From Bacteroidota bacterium (lineage in GTDB: Bacteria; Bacteroidota; Bacteroidia; NORP154), in contig JACZWC010000004.1 in assembly GCA_022572355.1 (NCBI GenBank), positions 1 through 64,000 on the forward strand: a stretch of DNA of 64,000 nt, in the 5' to 3' direction. Of this stretch, positions 59,434-64,000 are shown piece by piece. The translations under genes were made by a program, and so were the position numbers. Every line of letters begins with the position of its first letter. Position 1 is the first letter of the stretch. A model generated the notes under the pieces. The model worked only from the letters and a program-made list of their open reading frames with translations. It did no database searches and was not told where the DNA came from.

Positions 59434-62400
59434 ATGAAAAAAATAAAAATTATTATATGTCTTTGTTTTTTAAGTGTCGGGAATTACCTTCTTGCTCAAT
59501 CAGATACTTTTTTAGTTAATAATCACTCCTATGTTCGTTCTAACGGTGATTGGTATGTGTTGAATCAGTACAATGAGTTCAGTTATAGGGTTGACCCGGA
59601 AATAATTACTGTGCGGTTTCATGATTGGGTAAGTGAGATTCAAAAGACTGCATTGCATTCCTCCTTCAATTGCACTGTAATTCGCACGAATATATTAGGG
59701 TTTGTTGATATCGGTGTACGGCCCGGGGATGAAGTGATTCAAGTATTACAGCTTTACATCAATAGCGGATTATGTCAAGTAGCGGAGTTGAACACTTTCG
59801 GAGAAGTTTTTGCGTGCTCACCTGACGACGTTCATTATTTGAATAACAATCAATGGTATTTGAACCAGATCAATATGCCCGCTGCATGGAACATCGAAAC
59901 TGGAGACCCCAGTATTGTTGTGGCAATAATTGAAGGCTATGATTTTAACCATGAGGATATAGGCTTTGGAACCGATAATTATTCCAATGTATGGCTAAAT
60001 CCAGCTGAAAATGGATTGGATAGTGCTGGTTTTGACGCGTCGATAAATCAATTTGATGATGACGGGAATGGTTTTGTTGATGATTATCAGGGATGGAAAT
60101 TCACGTTAGGTGGTGGCTCTAACGATCTGATTGGAGGCTTTGATAGTCATGGCACCTCTATTGCCGGTATTGTTGCTGCAAAAACAAATAATAATTCACA
60201 GGGCATTGCAGGAATAGCGGGGGGATGTGGAAATGAAGGTGTAAAGTTGATGAATCTTGCCTATAATCCCGCCTTTGCTAGTGCCGTAGTGGATGATGCC
60301 ATCTGTTATGCAGCGATTACAGGTGCACATATAATATCATTGAGCGTTGGTGTTTCGCAATCTAATTGTATAGATGCTGCATTGCAATTTGCGTACGAGC
60401 AGAAAGGTGTATTGATAATTTCAGCAGCAGGTAATAATGGTGCTGGCGTTGATCCTCCCAACTCAATTTGTTATCCTGCAACCGAGTCTGTTGTAATGGC
60501 TGTCGGAGCGACGAACATGAGTGATCAAAGGGCAAATTTTTCGAGCCATGGCCCACAGTTGGAAATTGCGGCACCAGGAGTTAGTATGTTTACTACAAGA
60601 TCCGTTGACACCTATGATTACGCCCCTGGTACGCCTTGTACCGGATGTGGCACTTCCTTTTCCGCTCCGGTGGTCTCAGGTGTAGCTGCACTGATGTTAT
60701 CGGCCAATCCTTCTCTCTCCAATGTCGCATTAAGAGCTAAACTTCAATGTACCTCGGACAAAGTTGGGGGTTATACTTATACAGATGGCCGCAGCATTCA
60801 ATTGGGATATGGGAGGGTAAATGCAGAGCAAGCGCTTCAAGCTGCGAATGGCACCTTTTATGTGACAACAATTACCTCAGGAAATTCTGTTGTCTGGACG
60901 GATCCAACCATACGCTGTGACCTTCTCATTCAAACCAATGCATCCCTTGTAATGCCAGCCGATGTATTATTAGAACAACATGTTACAGTGACAATCGAGA
61001 ATGGTGGAACATTAATCATTTCGAATGGAGCAACTTTTCAGTTGGAGGAACAAGCGAATCTATTCTCAAGTGGGATGATCAATATAGGGAGTGGTGGGCG
61101 ATTAGAAGTGCAGGCTAGTGCTGATGCTTTTATTCAAACTGGAGGCACATTGGAATTACAGGATGGAGCTGAACTTTTTATCCATGATGGCGCCGTGTTA
61201 AATGTCGAAAGCGGAGGTGAGCTAATACTGAAGAATCAAACCCCGGGTAAAGGAATTGTTTTGGGAGATGTTGCTGGGCCACAAACAGCAGAATTAAAAA
61301 TAGAAGGTACTCTCAGCACCGACCCAAATATAGATCTGAATTTCTCGGGTGAAGGTTTTATCAACTTTTCGGGGACGAACTCTTCTCTAAACCTGGGTCA
61401 GTTGGGTATTATAGGTCTCACTGGTGCGGCCAACGATGATTTGCTCATGCAAATCTCAGACAATGCCAACATCACTATCAGTGTGGACAATGGAGTGATT
61501 TTCACCAATGGAATTGTCAAGGTTACCGGCAATGCCACTTTGAATATTGACGCATTTAATTTTATTGTTTTAGCAAACGGAACTCTTGAAGTAGAGTCGA
61601 GTGGAACAGTTGAGTTGAATAGCGGTGGTACACTGAGAATGTTCAATAATGGGCTAACGAGTATCCTACATGGAGGGAAATTACAATTCAATAATGGAGC
61701 AAATATATTCCTGCAAGATGACGAAAGTTTACTTGAGATTAAAGGAATCCTGGCTATTGACGACAATACAGATTTTACGTTCACAGGTAATGGCTTTATT
61801 CGCCTTAACTCACCATTAGTGCAAGCAGGAACCAATTCCAGGTTACTCTTAGAAGGTGCTGGTGTTAGTGATAAGGTATTGGAAGTTATAGGAAATACTG
61901 AGTTGTCATCCGACCTTGTTCTTTTCAGAATACTTAACGGTAACGCTTTTTTTCAAGGTGGAAGATTAGAAGTGAGTGGCCCTCTGACATTAGACGAGGT
62001 GTTATTTACCGAAGTATTTACGATAAGCGGTAGCGAAGGCTTATTAGTGCATGGTCAGAATGGGATAGATATTAACAATTGCACATTTGACGGTGTGCCG
62101 GTATGGGGTACACTGTACCTTGGCAACAGTACGCTTCCTATAAGGAACACGATTATTCAAAACTGTTCCACCGGTCTGAAAACATATGGTGGATCCGTTC
62201 TTCTTACCAATGTTTCATTAATTAATAACACTGATATAGGGTGGAAAGCTGAAGGGTTGGAATATCCTAGCCTCCTTACCGATTGCCTTTTTGATGGCAA
62301 CAATACAGGAATGCATGTAGCATCATCAACAGGAGCTTTGGTTAAACTACTTCGTACAGATGTTCTGGCGAATTCTACAGGATTAATTGGAGTTGTGAGT

Positions 62401-64000
62401 GTGAATGTAGCATTAGATGTGAAATGTGGCTCGGTAAAGTACCATTTATGGACAGGCTTTCACTGCAGTGCTAATTCTACACTGAACATGAGTATTCCGA
62501 TGTATGCAGGATTTGTAGACGCAAGTGAGAATAAATGGAGTACTATCTATGTTGAAGATGCGTATTTATATTTAGCCAATGGATACAATAACTTCTTTGT
62601 AGAAAATTCAGGGTGGAAGATCATTAACGGCTCCTTAGCTGAATCTTGTCCAACTGCCAATCCCACAGATCCATTCATTCTAAATGTTGACAACAATCAA
62701 TGGTACGACCCTCAAACGAGTTCGGGATCAATTCAACCAGCGGATTATGATTTGACTGCTACTCCCGATTGTCCGGTACAATTAGAGGACAACGACTTTA
62801 AGCAACCAGTTGCCTGCGGTTCTATTAGTCCTTGCAGTTTCGGGCCATTATTCTGCATCATAGGACCCAATAATTGTACAAACTGTCCTGTTATGCAAAC
62901 GGCGGATTTCAACGGAATCCTTATGAATGAGGCCGTTGATATCGCAATTAACAATATGGAATTGGTAGATAATACAAAGGATGATCTCACCGCCGTTAAC
63001 ATGTTTCACCAAATACTGACATCTCAGTTAGATAGGAGCGACCCTGATATTTCCTTCCTGGCGAAATACGCATATTCACAAATGAACAATGCACTCCGAA
63101 ACGCCTTTGTTACCGGTAAAATCACCGAAGCCGACAATCTAACATCTTTACATCCTTCTCTTCAGGAGGTTAGAGATGTTCAGGATTCTTTAACCGAGAC
63201 ATTGACCCAAGAGAATTTTCTAAGGCATTTTTATCTTGAAGTAGATAAAGCAGATATGTATCGCCTGGCGGGGAAACGAAACACTTGTCTGCAAAGACTC
63301 AACGCAATTGATAATTGCTATTTAAGGCAACAGGAGAGATTATTTTTGAACCGACAAATTGCAATTGTTGACGCAGAAAACCTGTTTCTGACAGGTCAGG
63401 TTACTCAAGGGGAGTTTGAAGAATTATTAGCAGCAGCGCCTCACCAAGAGCTGCCAAGACCAACGCTAGTGGATTCAACCGTTTCTTTAGACAATACAGT
63501 GAGTATTGGTACAGGAACTACTATTAGCGCCAATACTAGTATTGGAAGTAATTCCGAGATCGGGGACGATGTAACAATTGGAGAAAACGTAACAATTTCT
63601 GAAGGTGTAGTCATTGAGTCGAACACAACCGTTGGTGAGAACACTACGATAGAAATGAACACAACCATTGGTGAGAACACAACAATCGCCGATAATGTTG
63701 AGATTAACAAAGACGCAACAATCGGAGACAATGTAATCATTGAAGACAATGTGCATATTTCAAAGGATGTAGTGATTGGTGACAACGTCACATTAAGAGA
63801 GGGAACTTTTTTGAAAAAGGATGTTCAAATCTCTGACGGGGCTTGCATAGAAAGCAATGTAAGAATTGGAATGACGACTACAATAGGCACCAATGCAATT
63901 GTTGGAGAAAACAGCAAGCTGGGAAATAATGTGCTCATTGGAGATGAAAGCATCATAGAAGATGGGGTTACGTTAAACAATGGTGCAGAAATCGGCACTG
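59434..64000 (+). CDS. Secreted subtilisin-like (S8) protein with beta-helix stalk and hexapeptide repeats (partial at right edge)
   Basis: The frame is open from the ATG at 59434 to the window end, 1522 residues so far. The signal peptide is IIICLCFLSVGNYLLAQ. The S8 domain spans about 150-470: His239 in DSHGTSIAGIVAA, Asn in SAAGNNG and Ser408 in CGTSFSAPVVSG. The Asp site reads VVAIIEGYDFNHED, with Glu167 where Asp is usual and one residue fewer. About 480-1120 holds repeats of the right-handed beta-helix kind (NGGTLIISNGATFQLEEQAN). A helical, TPR-like stretch (about 1150-1340) leads into left-handed hexapeptide repeats from about 1352 onward (IGDDVTIGENVTISEGVVIE). Such repeats are typical of cytoplasmic acyltransferases, so their use here is unusual. 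A T9SS domain would be expected beyond the window. Confidence 0.85.
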   Translation, partial: MKKIKIIICLCFLSVGNYLLAQSDTFLVNNHSYVRSNGDWYVLNQYNEFSYRVDPEIITVRFHDWVSEIQKTALHSSFNCTVIRTNILGFVDIGVRPGDEVIQVLQLYINSGLCQVAELNTFGEVFACSPDDVHYLNNNQWYLNQINMPAAWNIETGDPSIVVAIIEGYDFNHEDIGFGTDNYSNVWLNPAENGLDSAGFDASINQFDDDGNGFVDDYQGWKFTLGGGSNDLIGGFDSHGTSIAGIVAAKTNNNSQGIAGIAGGCGNEGVKLMNLAYNPAFASAVVDDAICYAAITGAHIISLSVGVSQSNCIDAALQFAYEQKGVLIISAAGNNGAGVDPPNSICYPATESVVMAVGATNMSDQRANFSSHGPQLEIAAPGVSMFTTRSVDTYDYAPGTPCTGCGTSFSAPVVSGVAALMLSANPSLSNVALRAKLQCTSDKVGGYTYTDGRSIQLGYGRVNAEQALQAANGTFYVTTITSGNSVVWTDPTIRCDLLIQTNASLVMPADVLLEQHVTVTIENGGTLIISNGATFQLEEQANLFSSGMINIGSGGRLEVQASADAFIQTGGTLELQDGAELFIHDGAVLNVESGGELILKNQTPGKGIVLGDVAGPQTAELKIEGTLSTDPNIDLNFSGEGFINFSGTNSSLNLGQLGIIGLTGAANDDLLMQISDNANITISVDNGVIFTNGIVKVTGNATLNIDAFNFIVLANGTLEVESSGTVELNSGGTLRMFNNGLTSILHGGKLQFNNGANIFLQDDESLLEIKGILAIDDNTDFTFTGNGFIRLNSPLVQAGTNSRLLLEGAGVSDKVLEVIGNTELSSDLVLFRILNGNAFFQGGRLEVSGPLTLDEVLFTEVFTISGSEGLLVHGQNGIDINNCTFDGVPVWGTLYLGNSTLPIRNTIIQNCSTGLKTYGGSVLLTNVSLINNTDIGWKAEGLEYPSLLTDCLFDGNNTGMHVASSTGALVKLLRTDVLANSTGLIGVVSVNVALDVKCGSVKYHLWTGFHCSANSTLNMSIPMYAGFVDASENKWSTIYVEDAYLYLANGYNNFFVENSGWKIINGSLAESCPTANPTDPFILNVDNNQWYDPQTSSGSIQPADYDLTATPDCPVQLEDNDFKQPVACGSISPCSFGPLFCIIGPNNCTNCPVMQTADFNGILMNEAVDIAINNMELVDNTKDDLTAVNMFHQILTSQLDRSDPDISFLAKYAYSQMNNALRNAFVTGKITEADNLTSLHPSLQEVRDVQDSLTETLTQENFLRHFYLEVDKADMYRLAGKRNTCLQRLNAIDNCYLRQQERLFLNRQIAIVDAENLFLTGQVTQGEFEELLAAAPHQELPRPTLVDSTVSLDNTVSIGTGTTISANTSIGSNSEIGDDVTIGENVTISEGVVIESNTTVGENTTIEMNTTIGENTTIADNVEINKDATIGDNVIIEDNVHISKDVVIGDNVTLREGTFLKKDVQISDGACIESNVRIGMTTTIGTNAIVGENSKLGNNVLIGDESIIEDGVTLNNGAEIGT

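Noticed and set aside
61398-61835. Minus-strand frames within the beta-helix stalk region
   Set aside because: They are shadows of the repetitive subtilisin-like gene, as are those at 62745-63002 and 63441-63791.

Overview
The window is a piece of a Bacteroidota chromosome, of the kind seen in environmental Cytophagia- or Flavobacteriia-like lineages. Evidence: C-terminal type IX secretion (T9SS) sorting domains on several large secreted proteins (ends near 38187, 53594, 55328 and 59402), PD40/OmpA proteins including one with the PorE domain order (46522-49533), a Bacteroidota-type tyrosine recombinase, TAnnTTTG promoter boxes typical of the phylum in front of several genes, and an AT-rich base composition with weak ribosome sites. 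No phage genes, rRNA or CRISPR arrays are visible.

Layout. (1) 1 to about 6063: the integrase end of an integrative element (RepA-like ATPase, excisionase-like HTH protein, two cargo genes, integrase) ending at a tRNA-Leu(UAG) 3' fragment that serves as the att junction. (2) 6.2-11.2 kb: tig-clpP-clpX and an OmpA/PD40 protein, then a secreted caspase-like protein. (3) 12-15.5 kb: folA, a Fic protein with a changed active site, a PIN toxin-antitoxin pair and an unknown protein. (4) 15.5-24.5 kb: thyA, an etfB-etfA-bifunctional nuclease-nucleoside transporter operon, and divergent pdhB and a membrane pyrophosphatase gene. (5) 24.5-33 kb: a VIT/vWA/TonB protein, then an accessory strip with HicAB, a Zn-ribbon repeat protein, a Y1 (REP-associated or IS200-like) transposase, an ECF sigma factor and its anti-sigma factor fused to a TonB C-terminal domain. 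(6) 32.9-46.4 kb: mostly core genes (two deoxynucleoside kinases, GH3, sppA, folK, a TrmH-like methyltransferase, mutS). (7) 46.5-53.8 kb: a PorE-like protein, tRNA-Gly, a lipoprotein, a large BNR-propeller T9SS protein and tRNA-Leu(UAA). (8) 53.8-55.2 kb: a small island next to tRNA-Leu(UAA) with no integrase. (9) 55.3 kb to the end: three secreted T9SS-type proteins, the last a subtilisin-like protein with a beta-helix stalk and left-handed hexapeptide repeats that runs off the window.

The strongest unexplained signal is a population of short palindromic or interspersed repeats that sit inside reading frames without breaking them. They include two 35-bp copies (33/35 identical) in unrelated genes at 2167 and 30237, a 34-bp near-perfect palindrome at 30148, and a 36-bp repeat shared by the anti-sigma gene (31535) and the PorE-like gene (48625). 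Related hairpins lie between genes near the Y1 transposase, a plausible mobiliser of at least some of them. Second in interest are matching 11-bp tandem repeats beside both tRNA-Leu loci, the nuclease-like cargo gene of the first element, and secreted proteins with altered catalytic residues (caspase-like His to Arg, subtilisin-like Asp to Glu). All functional statements are from reading the sequence; no database search was run.
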